Of a DNA stretch of 64,000 nt, positions 1 through 12,552 are shown piece by piece. The notes under the pieces are model-generated. The model ran no database searches. It was not told the origin of the DNA and was given only the letters and a program-made list of their open reading frames with translations. A program made the position numbers and the translations under genes. Source of the DNA: Alligator mississippiensis (lineage: Eukaryota; Chordata; Crocodylia; Alligatoridae); assembly GCF_030867095.1 (NCBI RefSeq), contig NC_081824.1, forward strand, positions 344,714,203 through 344,778,202, in the 5' to 3' direction. How positions within the stretch are numbered: position 1 is the stretch's first letter; each line of letters begins with the position of its first letter.

Positions 1-600
1 GCCTGGTACACATCATGCCCGGTACACAGGGAGGCCGAGCCCAGAGCTGGGAAGCCCCTGAGCCTGGTGTTCTGCCCCGGCCAGGTGGCGTCCCCTTGTG
101 GGCAGGGTGGCTTCGGTGCCCATCCCCATGGAGCTGCACGGGCTGGGCCAAGCCAGGCCCCACCTCAGGTGCTGCTGGGCACTCCAGCCCACCCACTGTG
201 GCCCAAGTCTGTAGAGTCCTGGGCCAGCCCCCGCTCACTGCCTGGCCCCTACTCTCCTCTGGTTGCCTCCTTCCCAAGGGCCTGACCGGACCAGCCCACC
301 TGCAGCACCTCCCCCTGTGCCACCTGGAATCTGCCCCAAGTGCCCAGCACCCCAATGCTGCCCCCACCCAGGTGGGATGGAGTGTCTGTCTGCCTGAGCC
401 CCTGCCGGGCCCTCCCTCCAAGCCCTGGGCCTGGGCTACCCCCACTCCAGGACCGCTGGGGAGGCCCTGGTGGCTGCTGCTTCCCTCTGCCCTGGACCAG
501 CGAGCCTGAGCCACAGCCAGTAGCAGTGGGAGATATGGACAGTAAAGGACACACCCTCTTTGTTTTTCCATCTTTTCTCTCTTCTCTGCAGAGCCCCTGA
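1..600. other. GC-rich intergenic sequence, no supported gene
   Basis: The stretch is GC-rich with open frames in several phases, as expected by chance at this composition. No protein family or splice-supported exon was recognised. A diverged repeat core is possible. Confidence 0.4.
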
Positions 601-609
601 GCTGCACAG

Positions 610-900
610 AGCTCGGTGCTTCACTCCGTGGCTGTAGGGACAGCAAACTGAAACTCCTCGGAGGAGTTTTAATTTGCTATGCCCCAACTCATTTAAGGCC
701 TATTACGCTGCTGAATTTCCTACAGCAGCTGGAATTAATGTGTAATACGCCGCTGAGGTGTACAAACACCAACACCATTAAAGCGGTGCAAAAGCATTTA
801 GCCTGGTTTAAAGTGTTATGCACACATCCCTCATTTCATCTACACATGGCCTAATAATATTCTGGGAACCAGAATACGGCCACCCCTGCCATGCTGGTTA
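610..900. repeat. Possible old MITE with a short perfect-type hairpin
   Basis: AAACTCCTCGGAGGAGTTT near 651-669 folds back on itself. Phrases such as GTGTAATACGCCGC and TTAAAGCGGTGC resemble MITE-type sequence, but ends were not found. Confidence 0.3.
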
Positions 901-904
901 TTGC

Positions 905-1370
905 TTCCATGCCTCCCTATACAAAATCTTGAATCTGCCCATAAGGGGACCAAACCCTACGAGGAGAGACTAGAGAACCTGGACCTTTTCAGCCTCCGCA
1001 AGAGAAGGTTGAGAGGCGACCTTGTGGCTGCCTATAAGTTCATCACGGGGGCACAGAAGGGAATTGGTGAGGTTTTATTCACTAAGGCGCCCCCAGGGGT
1101 TACAAGAAATAATGGCCACAAGCTAGCAGAGAGCAGATTTAGACTGGACATTAGGAAGAACTTCTTCACAGTTCAAGTGGCCAAGGTCTGGAACGGGCTC
1201 CCAAGGGAGGTGGTGCTCTCCCCTACCCTGGGGGTCTTCAAGAGGAGGTTGGATATGCATCTGGCTGGGGTCATCTAGACCCAGCACTCTTTCCTGCCTA
1301 TGCAGGGGGTCGGACTCGATGATCTATTGAGGTCCCTTCTGACCCTAACATCTATGAATCTATGAATAAG
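905..1370 (+). mobile_element. CR1 LINE 3' end
   Basis: The + strand carries the extreme C-terminal part of the CR1 reverse transcriptase ORF (KPYEERLENLDLFSLRKRR through LPREVVLSP) and the CR1 3' tail ending TCTATGAATCTATGAATAA. The frame is open from about 929 to 1276, so it is fairly young. Confidence 0.88.
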
Positions 1371-2900
1371 CTTGGATGGTCACCTGAAAAGGCATGCAAC
1401 AGCCCCAAAATAAAGCAGGCCCCAAGCTAAAACTCAAGGATGCAGTGTTAATATATAATTTAGAACAGGTAGGTGACTCTGTTAATGTAACTGCAAACCA
1501 TTCAGATATTGGTTGGAACATACAACTAACTGCCTCTCAAGTTTACTTCTGGAGCTCATTGCACTCTTCGCCTGAACATGGAACATTTCAGAAGACAAAA
1601 TCCCCAGGTGGTTTGGTGATCAGATGTTGTTGCCTGTTGGTGTCCTTTTAAAATAAATTACATCAATACATACAGGTGCCTGTTTTATATTTCTACTTAT
1701 TATCTTTCCTACTCTCAGTGCTGTAGCAAGTGGGTGGTGAACGGGGTGACTGCCCCAGGTACCAAAGCAAAGGAGCACCAACAGGTGCTGCCCAGCTGGG
1801 GTGGGGCACAAGACAGAGCTGTGAGTTGCTCATCTGGGGGGGAGAGGGGCGCAGGGATGGGGGAAGCATGGCTCCCACGCTATGTCCACTCCCAGGCAAG
1901 CATGGGGGCGGATGTGTGCCCCCCAGATCTGTGCATGGTCAAGGGCAGACTGCCGCTGCGGGCTTTGCCCCAGGTGCCAAATTTTGTTGCTATGGCACTG
2001 CCTAATCTGCTCAGTGAATCTGAATTATGAGCCAGATCATTCCAGTTTTATCATTTGATCTGTGCCAAATTGTGATTTACCTAGAGAATATCCTTATGGC
2101 AGTTACAATTGTACATGGTGATTCACAATTTATATTGCTATAACACTAGCTAACATATGATATTCTCCCTCAGCAGTGTCTATGTGTAGTAGATAAGCTG
2201 TGTGCGCATACAGTAGTTCCGTATTTCTTTCTTTTACTCCCTGTACCAGTGGTTATTGCTGACACTGCTGTTTTAAAGACTGATAGAAATGAAATGTGAC
2301 TTGCTGCAACTAGTTTTCTTTAGCTTTAGTAGACATATATTAAGTTGTACTTGCCTTGATTGCAAAAAACATTAAACATACACATTACTATGACTATTGA
2401 AATGTTCAAATGTCAGTGTTTCAGATGAACAATCAATAGCATGCTATTAGGCTCATCATACTGCCGTTATGCGTCATTAAAATGTATTTAAAAGCTTTTA
2501 ACATAAATGGAAGTTGAGAAGAATAATGAGACACTTTGAGGACATGCAGAGTACTTAAAAGGCAATAAAAACAAAAGAGAAACTTTGGAGGTAGTAGGAA
2601 AGAACGGCCTGCAAAGCATTCACTGGGTGTGTAGAGCACTTAGAAACATCAAACAAACAAGAAAGACTGTGTGAGGGTAGCAGTAGCATGCAGTGGAGGT
2701 GAGCCAACAGTGGAGGAAAACAAAGTAATAAAACATTTTTAAAGATACTTTTACAAATGGGCCTAAGAAACTTGAGGTCATCTTCTCTTTGTTTGTTCTA
2801 TAAATACCACACCACAATACTAAGTAATGCAGCTAAAAATACCATGCATACTTTACTTTCTTGCAGAAAAGGATCAGATTAGGTCTTAAAAGCCTGAATA
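1371..2900. other. Intergenic, no gene seen
   Basis: A GC-rich patch (1730-2000) lies in otherwise AT-rich sequence. The patch begins and ends with TGCCCCAGGTACCAAA- and TGCCCCAGGTGCCAAA-like text, so it may be an insertion. Nothing else was recognised. Confidence 0.4.
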
Positions 2901-2910
2901 AAAATTAGGT

Positions 2911-3131
2911 AGGCAAGGTTCTTTGGGTAGATGTGATATGTTTTATTAGACCAACATGAGTAGCTGGAACAAAGTTCTTTGCAAGCTTTCGGGCACAAGT
3001 ACCTGAAAATCGATTTGAGACTCCCTATCCCTGAAGAAGGGTACTTGTGCCCAAAAGTTTGCAAAGAACTCTGATCCAGCTACTCAACTGGTCTAATAAA
3101 AGATATCACATCTACCCAAAGAACCTTGCCT
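2911..3131. repeat. Foldback repeat: ~92-bp inverted arms with 36-bp loop
   Basis: The left arm 2911-3003 is nearly the reverse complement of 3040-3131 (AGGCAAGGTTCTTTGGGTAG against CTACCCAAAGAACCTTGCCT). The next ~45 bp (GGCTACAACCCTAACCCTG) looks like a terminal repeat of the same family. A related copy with both ends lies at 8457-8558, and a short one at 25895-25925. Confidence 0.8.
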
Positions 3132-3431
3132 GTCTATGTCCTTAGAACAACATGGCTACAACCCTAACCCTGCAACATGATGATTAAGAAATACTGTTTC
3201 TGAGCCTCTTGCAAGTGACAATTCATCTTACTCAAAATAGACGGAATTTGTGATAAAGGGTCTGCTATCAGATGATGTAAACTTTCTCCTCTGCCTAAAA
3301 TAGTGGGATACTAATCAGGAGAAGTTTGTGGTTTAATATTTAAGCAAAATATAAACACTGAAAAAGTGAATCATTCTTCTGATAAAGAGAACAGGCTGGG
3401 AACAAGTGACTCTGTAGCCTAGTGCTTAGGG

Positions 3432-3721
3432 CAATACTTCTCAACCTTTTCAGTCATGAGACACACCTCCAAACTTTTGTGAATTGAGGACACCCCATTT
3501 AAAAAATTAATTTATTATGGTGCTTATTTCCTTGCAGAAGGGCCATACAGTGGAAATGGGGCAGGAAGGTTCCAGGCAGGGAAGAACCTAAGCTGTGCTT
3601 ACCTCTTATCACCTCCTACCTCACTTACCTGTTTATTTTCTCATCATGAGATATGAAGAGCACTCTTCTAAAGATCTCCTGGGACCCCAGGGCCCCTTGG
3701 CATGCCAGTTGAGAACCACTG
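3432..3721. mobile_element. hAT-type MITE
   Basis: Terminal inverted repeats CAATACTTCTCAACC and GTTGAGAACCACTG are flanked by a near 8-bp target duplication, GCTTAGGG / GTTTAGGA. There is no coding capacity. Confidence 0.75.
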
Positions 3722-3821
3722 GTTTAGGAAGATCACCTTGGATGCGGAAAGATAGAGTTTATAATCCCTGCTCCAGCAGATGCATTCCATAGAGAATTCA
3801 TTTATTAAATATATATACTTA

Positions 3822-4010
3822 AATCACAGAATCATAGAAAATTAGGGTTGGAAGGGACCTCAGGAGGTTATCTAGTCTAACTCCCTGCTCAAGGCAGGAC
3901 CATGCCCAACTATATCACCCCAGCCAAAATACTATTTGTCTAACCGGGTCTTAAAAACCTCCAAGGATGGAGCTTCCACCAAATAAATAACTGTTGCTGC
4001 AGGAACTAGA
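3822..4010 (-). mobile_element. CR1 LINE 3' end
   Basis: A reversed CR1 3' tail starts with TCACAGAATCATAGAAAAT and GGTTGGAAGGGACCTCAGG, then passes through GCTCAAGGCAGGACCA. It is truncated near AGCTTCCACCAAAT. Confidence 0.85.
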
Positions 4011-5780
4011 ACTCAAGTTATCCCTCCAATGGGTGCCCTCACTGTTAGGTAAAAGTCATGCTCCATTCAACTTACCCAGTGAACTTTAATTTCTTCATAC
4101 AAAATGGAACATGTCAGTAGGTGTCAGCTGAGCCTTTCCTCAAAAGATCCTGGTGATGAATGTACTCTCCTAAGGAGTAGGAGGTGTTGGTTTAAACTCC
4201 TACAGCCAGAGAAGGTAAATCATAGTACTTAGATACTATGTAAATGAACCTGTCTGTCACACATCCTCTAACTCCTGAACAGGAATTTCAAGTCTGTAGC
4301 CAAGATTCATTTCCCCATTAAGCCCCTGTTCTTGCAACTGGATCAGAACCTACATGAAACTGATCTGGAGTGAAAGCAGAAGCACAAAGCATACATGTCA
4401 GGTCATCAAACCAGGGAATACAAGCAATGCCATTTAACTTAGATTAGCAATCATACAGCTCAAGTTGAAAGTACAGGACATGCCAATTATAGCTGACAGT
4501 GAACAGCATCCAAGCAATCCATAATGTGTTTTTTTTCCTCAGAAAACATTTATTAAATAATTTAGGAGAACAGAGAAATTTTAAAATACAATTTTCTGAG
4601 TAAGCAGTAAGGAAAATGAGAAGATGAATAAGTTATACGCTTCAGATTGTTCACTCAGCCCTACTGTGGAAAAAATGACATCTAAGATATCAGATTTGAG
4701 GTTGTAACCAGATGGGCACACATGCAAGATGTTATCTCCTTATTCACAGATTGTATATTGATATTATGGACTGAGAAAAATAATGGATCCTTTGAAGTCA
4801 ATGAGAACGTAACCACTGATTTAAACAGGGTCAAGTTTCCAGCCCTATTAGATAAGATCTAATATACTGAAGGAAATAAGTAGAATGGCATGAATTTTAG
4901 CATGTGGGCATCTTACATTTGAAAACTGGCTTAAAAATGGGGGTCTCATTAAAATGTACAACAGTTAAAGGGCTCAGTAATACCTTTATATTTATAACTA
5001 ATCCATTTTTGGCACAGTTGGACAGCTGTGTACCATCACTGAGTGTGTTTTTGATTGCAAAGAGGCATCTTTAAAGCCTGGCTAATAACTCAGGAATGAT
5101 TCTCATATATTAACTCAGCAATGCTGCTGAGGACTCCAGTGACATGGATGCTATCCTACTATTGTCTATTTCTTCTCTCTCTCGGGACAATCATAATTTC
5201 AGCCATTGTGTTCTTACTTCTTTTTGCCTCTTGTACCTCACATTGTAGAGAACAAAAGGAGAGAAAAAAATCTTGTATGGTATGAATGCCATGTATAAAC
5301 AGGCAAGAGATTAATTATACCTTATCCTTCCATTCTCAAGTGTTGCTATTTAAAACACATCACAAATGAAAGGGAGCAGTTACCAGTAAATTAGCAAGAG
5401 AGGAATTTGTGTCTTCTAAGGCAAATCTCATGAGCGTAAACAGAACAATCTGGAAGTGCTTTGACTTTTAACTGTTCTTACCATGTTCTGACCACATTCT
5501 TCTAACATTAGGTGTGGGATCAAGAAAATCCTGATGGGAAGCTTTTTTCTTTTCTAATAATTCGTCATGCTTGATGAGTGAAACTGTCAGGAGTTCGGGT
5601 AGCAGGCAGGCTAAATAGCCCCAGGTTGACCCTGGTGATCTGAATGCGCCTGGCTGCCAGCAGCCTAACTACTTCCAGCTGGCCTTAGTTACCTGCACGC
5701 ACATGGCTGCCTGCTTCTAAGCAGTACTTTTTCAGCACCCAGTATGCTACTTATCAGGAGATGCTTCTCTGTGTAGCCTA
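4010..5780. other. Intergenic, no gene seen
   Basis: The sequence is AT-rich without recognisable coding or repeat families apart from the start of a CT-rich zone near 5600. Confidence 0.4.
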
Positions 5781-5783
5781 GGG

Positions 5784-6085
5784 CAGTGCTTCTCAAAGTG
5801 GTGATCCGTGGACCGGTCACTGGTCTGCAGCGAGTTGCCAGGAAAGAAAGAAATATATTTTCAGAAGCATAACATTGATATGTCATAGCGCCACAGTTCG
5901 TACGTTCCAACACTCCAGGGGACGTCACGTCATGTGAGGTGAGGAAAGAGAAAGAAAAAGTCAGTTGCGCATTTGTGTAGCGCTGTTACATGCAGTTGCT
6001 GCCACCGGCTGAACTGGGCACCGGTCCCTGGCCCACTGGAAAAAAAATTGCTGGTCCGCCACATCAGATAGTTTGAGAAGCACCG
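5784..6085. mobile_element. hAT-type MITE
   Basis: Terminal inverted repeats CAGTGCTTCTCAAA and TTTGAGAAGCACCG are flanked by GCCTAGGG / GCCTAGAG. The body holds CCGTGGACCGGTCACTGG and GGCACCGGTCCCTGGCC. Confidence 0.85.
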
Positions 6086-6089
6086 GCCT

Positions 6090-6500
6090 AGAGCATAGTG
6101 ACTCCTTGTTCCAGGTTGTAGCCTTGATCCTGTTGCTCCAGCCTTAGCAGCTCCTGACCCTCTCTGCTCCCTACCTTTCCTGCCTCCGCCTCCCCTACAA
6201 CAAGTACATACTCATTCCTGACTCCAGGCCAGACCCCTGTTCTCCGATAGCTGGGTCCTGTCTTGATTTGGCAATCGTCTATATTTCTGTCACTTACAGC
6301 TACAGCTGCTTCTTCTGGCTCCTCTGGCTAGTGACTTTGGTCTGGATCCCTGCTTTCAGCTCCTGACTGCCTTGGCCTGTGGCTTTATCTTGACTTTGGC
6401 TTCCTGACTCCCCTACCTCTTGAGTCTACTCTGGAACTAGTCTGTTCCTGTCCCCTAGCTAGTGATCATGTAGGGTCAAGCCCCAACTAGCTATCCCCCC
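6090..6500. repeat. CT-rich degenerate repeat
   Basis: Phrases such as CTCCTGACT, TTCCTGACTCC and CTGACTCCAGG recur in a CT-rich stretch. It could be part of an old LTR or other interspersed repeat, split from 5600-5780 by the MITE at 5784. No gene was seen. Confidence 0.35.
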
Positions 6501-7930
6501 CTAACAGTCTATACAGTAAATCAAGTTGCTGCACCTTTTCTTTTTTCAGTCTCTCTCTTAAATCCCATCTTTCCTCTGCACCTTTTCTTTTAAAATGTAG
6601 TTAGGGCTCACCCACACAATTGATTTTTGTTCCCTTGCCCCTCCGGATTTTTCTGAAAATGTGGTAGCAATTGATTTTTCAAAACATTTTGAAGGAAAGA
6701 AAATGGAACTTCAACAGTTAAATCCTATTGCTTTTACTTGACTTACTGTTAGCAAATCAAATAAATGTGTTCTCTTAGCCATGTGATTTGATCAAGCCAT
6801 TAACAATTAGACAGACTTAAAAATGTCAACATCTTTTTAGATTACTAAACCAGAGAGCTATCTGGCAAACTAGATTGTCTATGATACTTTTTAGTTTGCA
6901 GTTGGTATGTCTATTCAGAGAACTTAGGAACTGTAAGTAAAAAGCAATACCCAGTCATTAGAATGGGGGACTGGAAGCTAGTGCCTCTGGTTTTTGTTCC
7001 TAAATTAATAGTAATTATCTGTGAAGTAATCTGAATTCCTGACATCTGATATCTACCATACAGTAGATAAAACATTTGTTAGTACATATTATGCTTAATT
7101 GCTAAAATGAATATATTGATGAGTCAGTGCACTGTGTACCTATGGTCTTAAACTCCTATATAAAAGAGCAAAATTAGGCCAGCTATAGTAACTCTTTCAA
7201 CTGAGCACTACCAGGAAAGAGTGAAATCAATCTGGAATCATTTTTTAAGTCTGGTCTTCCTGCTTTGACAAGACTGATCTGGGAGTGCACAGAATTAATG
7301 AAGGGTTTTCATGTGCTTGGTGTTGTTTTGCCAATAAACTAGAATACTGGTACTGCTTTTGAGCTGGACATCTAGCCAAAACCTGTAGGCCTCCTGGGTC
7401 ATTTCAGTTATGAAGAGAAATAAGTAATGGAGTCAAATATTTACAAAAAATGCCCTAAGTTCTATTTTCCCAAACATAAGAGGAGTCAGACTAGAAGAGC
7501 CTGGTTTTGGTCACAGATCCAAGCTTTTTCCAGGCAGCATTCACCCAAAAAAAAACTCACCCTTTTAGACCTTTTTTCAGGGTCACATTCCAGGACCATG
7601 TCTGGTGTTTCTTTCTTGTATTCTCCTTCTGTTTCTCTCCTTTTTTCTCTTTCTTACATAGAGAAATTAATAGCCAGTAAAAACTCTTCTGTCCACATAT
7701 GCCTTTGCTTTGGGCAGTGACATCCGTCTATGTTTGGGATAGAGACTGCTGATATTTAATAAAGGAACTTCGCTGTCTCTTAAAAACCAACTAAATGAAG
7801 GGTCATATGTACAGTACTCCCCTTTTCCTTGAGAATAACATCACTCTTACTCTTCTTCATTCACTGTCCCAGTGGAACTGGATATGGTGACACCATAAAC
7901 GATCCAATCCAGATAGAAATGAAAGGAACG
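6500..7930. other. Intergenic, no gene seen
   Basis: The sequence is AT-rich with no recognisable gene. A 97-codon open frame at 7427-7720 shows no family similarity that I can see. Confidence 0.4.
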
Positions 7931-7938
7931 ATTTAACC

Positions 7939-8245
7939 CAGGGCTGTCAAGTTGGCAGCTCCTGAACCATATACAGCTCATAAAGGTTTACATTGTAGTT
8001 TGACGAGCATCATTGCTACCCTGCTCCAGAACACATTTGCCCATCCATAAATTGTGGCTTTTTGGTCCCCATGGTAACTCAAATTGGCAGTACAGGAAAA
8101 GAAGGGGGAAAGGGGTAAGAGGTGGCAGAGCCACTCCAATACAGTTCCAGAGCTGCACCTCTGGCAGCCACACCAAGCCATCATCCTGAGAGACTCCCCA
8201 TGGTCTGTATTTGCCTTGTTGGACCAAATAAGTTGGACAGCCCTG
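7939..8245. mobile_element. hAT-type MITE with exact target duplication
   Basis: Terminal inverted repeats CAGGGCTGTCAAGTTGG and AGTTGGACAGCCCTG are flanked by identical 8-bp ATTTAACC (7931-7938 and 8246-8253). Confidence 0.9.
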
Positions 8246-8456
8246 ATTTAACCAATTACAAATGATACAATTGTAAGTATTTACACATACTTGTAGGATC
8301 TTTCTGGCAAGATACTTTCACATCAGCAACACAATATAATTTTACTCCCACCAAAGACTCATGGGAGTTTTGCTCACTGCCTCAGTTTTTTTCAGACAAT
8401 TGGGAGAGGCCAAGTATATAATGGATTCTTGAAATGTATCCCATGTTTCTGTTTCA

Positions 8457-8558
8457 GGGTGTAGGTTGTAGCCGTGTTGCTAAGAACATTTTTTTCCAAC
8501 TTTTTGAGCCTGTCTAATAAAAGATACTGGATTTACCCAAAGAACCTTGTCTTCCTAT
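8457..8558. repeat. Short copy of the repeat family seen at 2911-3180
   Basis: The left end is CAGGGTGTAGGTTGTAGCC, and the right part GTCTAATAAAAGATACTGG and TACCCAAAGAACCTTG matches the copy at 3090-3130. The CAGGGT-type end suggests a non-autonomous DNA transposon. Confidence 0.6.
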
Positions 8559-8559
8559 G

Positions 8560-9360
8560 TTTCTGTGTAATTTGAGCAGACTCTATCCAAATTATTCTAA
8601 TGGGGAACTCATTAGTCTGACAACTTTCAGAGCCTCCCCTACATTCTCAGGGTCTCAGAGGAACCACACTGAAATCCTGTCCATCTCCTATCTCCTCAGA
8701 TATTTATTTTGGATAATACTGCTGCATAGGGCCTGCCTCACTCTCCTCAGCCATTGCATTTTCTACACCACTTTTTTACATCCTGGATGCATTTTACCAT
8801 GTACAACAATCTCTCTGCTTGGCTAGGGCTTTTGCAATTCCCAGCTATCCGGCAGTTATAAAATCATGACAAATATTTCTAACCACTTTTTTAAGGAAGC
8901 TGGTAAAACCAGCTAATTCCATCACTTAGTATTTTTCTCCCACCTCCTGCCAATAGTCAATCTTCAAAGTCCAAATTTTTCCACTGTGGTGAGAAAGCTA
9001 GCGATGTGGTATTTTGACAGGGACTACTGCACTTGATGGCAATAGTGCAGTAGCCAGCTGTACTATTCTGATATATTCTCTATGAGGTTTTAGTTGCTTT
9101 ACACCATCCTTGTTCCCAAGTTTGTGTTTGGATTTGAACTTACAGCACTACTGGTTTTTAAACCCCTGGCAAATCTTTGGATTCCTAAACCTAAAAAGCC
9201 TTTGCAGGAATGCATGATCTGATCATAAGCTTCATTCTGTACAAATAAGGATAAAAATGTTCTATACGTTTAACCACTGCTAGGCTTCTCTTTCAGGTGG
9301 TGCAATAATTTCTCCCATGAGGTGGTTAGACTTCTGCAGCAATAAGCTGCATTTCTCTCA
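8560..9360. other. Intergenic, no gene seen; possibly the continuation of the Gypsy remnant
   Basis: The minus strand may continue the Gypsy remnant at 9360-9945 (RNase H side), but no motif is clear enough to claim. Confidence 0.3.
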
Positions 9361-9945
9361 TATTGCTTGGTGTTTGTTGTGTCAAATTATAAGCCCCAGC
9401 TACTCTGTCCAATATTAAGTGGTGTTGTAATACTCGCTTGGGTAAGCCAAAAAGTCACAAGTGTCTTTTTTCAAGTCTTAAAAAAAGCCCACATGCTACT
9501 GATCGTCAAAAATAGTTTCCCTTTCTCCTACATATGGTTTTGTAGTATTTGCAAGCCTAGAAATAAACTGTCTATAATAGAAGCCTACAAAACTGCATGC
9601 CTGTGAGGATCTTTCTTGTTGTCAGTAGAAATCCCCACCTCACTGATTGTGTGTCCAAGATAAATTACTTTATTCTGAAACAACTATTTCTTTGATTCAG
9701 TTTCAGATTGAAAGCCTTGAGGTTACTGCAAACCATCTGTGAAAGTATCAGTTTTTGCCCAAAGATTTTTAATGTCTCGGGAAATCACTAGGCACAATAA
9801 CCAGGTTGAGAGTATAATGCTGTCTACCACCTTCCCCATAAACCTCTCAATTATGGCAATAAATTGATTTAAAAACAAGAGGGGGAAGGTAGCTACAGAC
9901 CTGCACAAATGAGCCAGAACCACAAACAGGCCATTAAATATAAAC
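9360..9945 (-). mobile_element. Ty3/Gypsy retrotransposon remnant (reverse transcriptase)
   Basis: The minus strand, with frameshifts, reads LKAFNLKLNQ, then YLGHTISEVGIS (about 9630-9720), and further on YYRQFISRLAN (near 9560). These match the thumb region of Gypsy RT (LNPxKC, YLGHxIS, YYRRFI). No intact ORF or LTR was seen. A + strand CR1 remnant begins at about 9960. Confidence 0.6.
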
Positions 9946-9959
9946 AGAGAATTTACAAG

Positions 9960-11930
9960 CAGTGGAAAATGGGACTGATCTGTATAGAAGTATATCTTTC
10001 TGTGTCAAGGAATACAGGAATGAAGTGAGAATGACAAAAGATTTATTTGAGCTCAATGCTGTGAATAATAATAAAACCTATAGCAAAAGATTATTTGACC
10101 ATATACAGAAAAAGAAAAACAGGAATGAAGTGGGGCCACTGTGTGCTGGAGATGGGGCAGATATCAGACAAGCTAGGTATGGCTCAAGTACCTTGTTTCA
10201 CACTTTAATAAGGAAGAAGCAATAACTGGGAGTATTGGTGGCACCACAAGGCAATGAGAATATGAAACTACTGCAACTGAGGTGGAAGGAAAATTTAGAT
10301 TGTTTGCTGTCTCAAAACTGGGGAGCCCAGATAATCTTTACCCTTGAAGGAAATTGGCATACAAAACAGCATCTTTTCTAGCAGCATCTTCATGGAATCT
10401 GTCAACTCAGAGATAGTACCCTGTGACTGAAAAAAATAGCAAATGCAGTGCCCATTTTTTTAAAAAGGTAGAAAGTGTGATCCAGGAAATTGTAAGTCTG
10501 TCATGTAAGCTGCAAGAATAGATAAGATCTTAGAACAAATACTGAAGGCAAGAATAGCTAGAGATGAAAGAAAACAGAAGATGGGATAAAACACCACAAG
10601 GAATTAATTGATATCAGAGTAATTTACCACATTTTTTTTTGCATACAGTTTGCTGCAGGATAATATGCACCTTATTTTTCAAAGACAGAATGAAGAAGAA
10701 AGACCTTCCCTTGCTGAAGAAAGTAACTGTGTAAAAGCAATTATGCTACCTTCTTGTTCTGCTCCCTGTGGGTGGAATGCAGGCTTGACTATTGTTCTGG
10801 CCTGGCAAATGGTAGAAACTGCTTTTTACATATTTCATTGCATGTAATGTGCACTCCTAATTTCCAGCAGCTGTTTATGGGAAAATGTTGTGCACTGTAT
10901 GCAAGAAAATATGGTAACATCCTTCAGTGACAAGAAAGGAAACTTCTTGGATAAAGATACTGCAACAGACTTAATTTACCTAGATCCAAGCAAAACTTCT
11001 GATATGGTGCCCTATGGAAAATGACTGGCAAAACTAGAGATGACACCTATAGTCATAAAGTGGATAAGGAGTTGACTGAAAGAGAGATTACATCAGATTT
11101 GGTGAAAGGGAAGTTATATAATAGGAAAGCAGATACCACTGACCTCAGAGATCAGTCTTAGGATGTATCCTGTTTGTAATATTTATCAGTAACCTTGGTA
11201 GCTGAATTAGATGCGTTTTCATAAAATCTATGGATGACCCTAAACTGACATGGAAGAAGACCAGATTATTATACAGGAAAATGTAGGTAATCTGGGTGGA
11301 ATTGAGCATTAGGAATGGAATGAAGTTTAACAGCATAAAGGTCAAAGTTCTGCATTTAAGGTCCAATAACCAGGACTTCAGGTACAACATGGGAGCATAC
11401 AGATTGGAAGCATCTGAGGGGACAGGGACTTGCTGCACTGGTTGATCCTCAATTAATTATGAAGTGCTGGTATGATGAAGCTAGGGAAAAAAGTTAATGC
11501 AGTATCAGGTTATCTTAGGTGGGGTACATGCAGAATATGCAGTCAAGGCAGTATTACCATCACTGTACAAGGTATTGGTAGACCCCCTCCAGAAGACTGT
11601 GAGAGTTCCAGTCACTGATGTTCTAAAAAGATTAATTTAAACTGGAATGAGTTTAAAAAGGGGTCTTAAGTAAAATAATTAAGGGAATGGAGACTTTTTC
11701 ATATGAAAAAAGTTTAGAGGAATTTGGCTTGTATAATTTGGCAAAACAGAGATTGAGAGTAGATATGGTAACTCTTTATAAGTACATTGATGGGGTGAAT
11801 AGCAAGGGAAATTGTGTTTTTGGTCACTGGAAGGACCATATATCTTTGACAGTGTGGAATGTATCTGGTAATGTCATGCCTCAGGGCTTTTGCTAGTTAC
11901 TACTTGGGGCCAGGAAGGAGTTTTTTTCCT
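9960..11930 (+). mobile_element. Decayed CR1-like LINE, internal and 3' regions
   Basis: Broken coding remains of CR1 type run in order on the + strand. A linker region (KRLFDHIQKKKNRNEVGPL) lies near 10090-10140. Degenerate reverse-transcriptase text spans about 10480-11450, with in-frame stops. A 3' conserved region (KSLEEFGLYNLAKQRLRVD, LYKYIDGV) lies near 11700-11800. It is old and broken by indels. Confidence 0.6.
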
Positions 11931-12552
11931 TCTCATGAGTGCTACTGGTTTCTGTTTTTGCTGTTGATGGTGTTGTTGTTTTTGTGTTTTCTTTTCTTTT
12001 CACTTTCCTCAGAAGCATTAGGATCTTAGCTACAGCTAAAGCTAAAGGTTTTGCTGGGATGCATTGAGTTTCTTCCTTGTACTTAAAAAAAAAAAAAAAA
12101 AAGAGGTTACTGGCTGCTTGTCAAAGAGACATTTTTGAGACAACCAGAATGAACCTGCAACAGCAGTCATAGTATCACCTATTCGGCTAGTGGATAAGAA
12201 TTCTTTACAATAGTCTTATTCTCACAGTGTCTTGTACACCTCCCAAACTCTAGGGCTGCTATTTTTTTTTCTTAAACAGAACAACAGGTAAAGCCATGAG
12301 CAACTGGTGCCTCCCACAACTGGGGGGGCACCACAGCGGTGAGCAGCAAGCGGGGATCGTCCACAGCTGCGGCATTGGCAACGAGGTGGGGAGTGGCAAC
12401 CATCCACAGAAGACAGCAGCAGCTTCAGTGGTGGCCACCAATCTCAGGGGGGCATATGCCCCCCCCCATGCCCTCCCCACTATGTGTCGCCTATAGGTAA
12501 GGCACAAAGGTAATTTAAGTTTTCTTGATGGGTTCCTCACTGGCTTCTTAAG
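11930..12552. other. Intergenic, AT-rich with a GC-rich patch
   Basis: A run of A lies at 12084-12102. A GC-rich patch at 12290-12500 has CCCCCCCCC and GGGGGG runs. There is no gene. Confidence 0.35.

Noticed and set aside
651..670. Hairpin that looks like a bacterial terminator
   Set aside because: The context is vertebrate nuclear DNA; it is more likely a small palindrome inside a MITE.
929..1278. A 125-codon frame as a host gene
   Set aside because: It is the C-terminal end of the CR1 reverse transcriptase followed by the CR1 3' tail.
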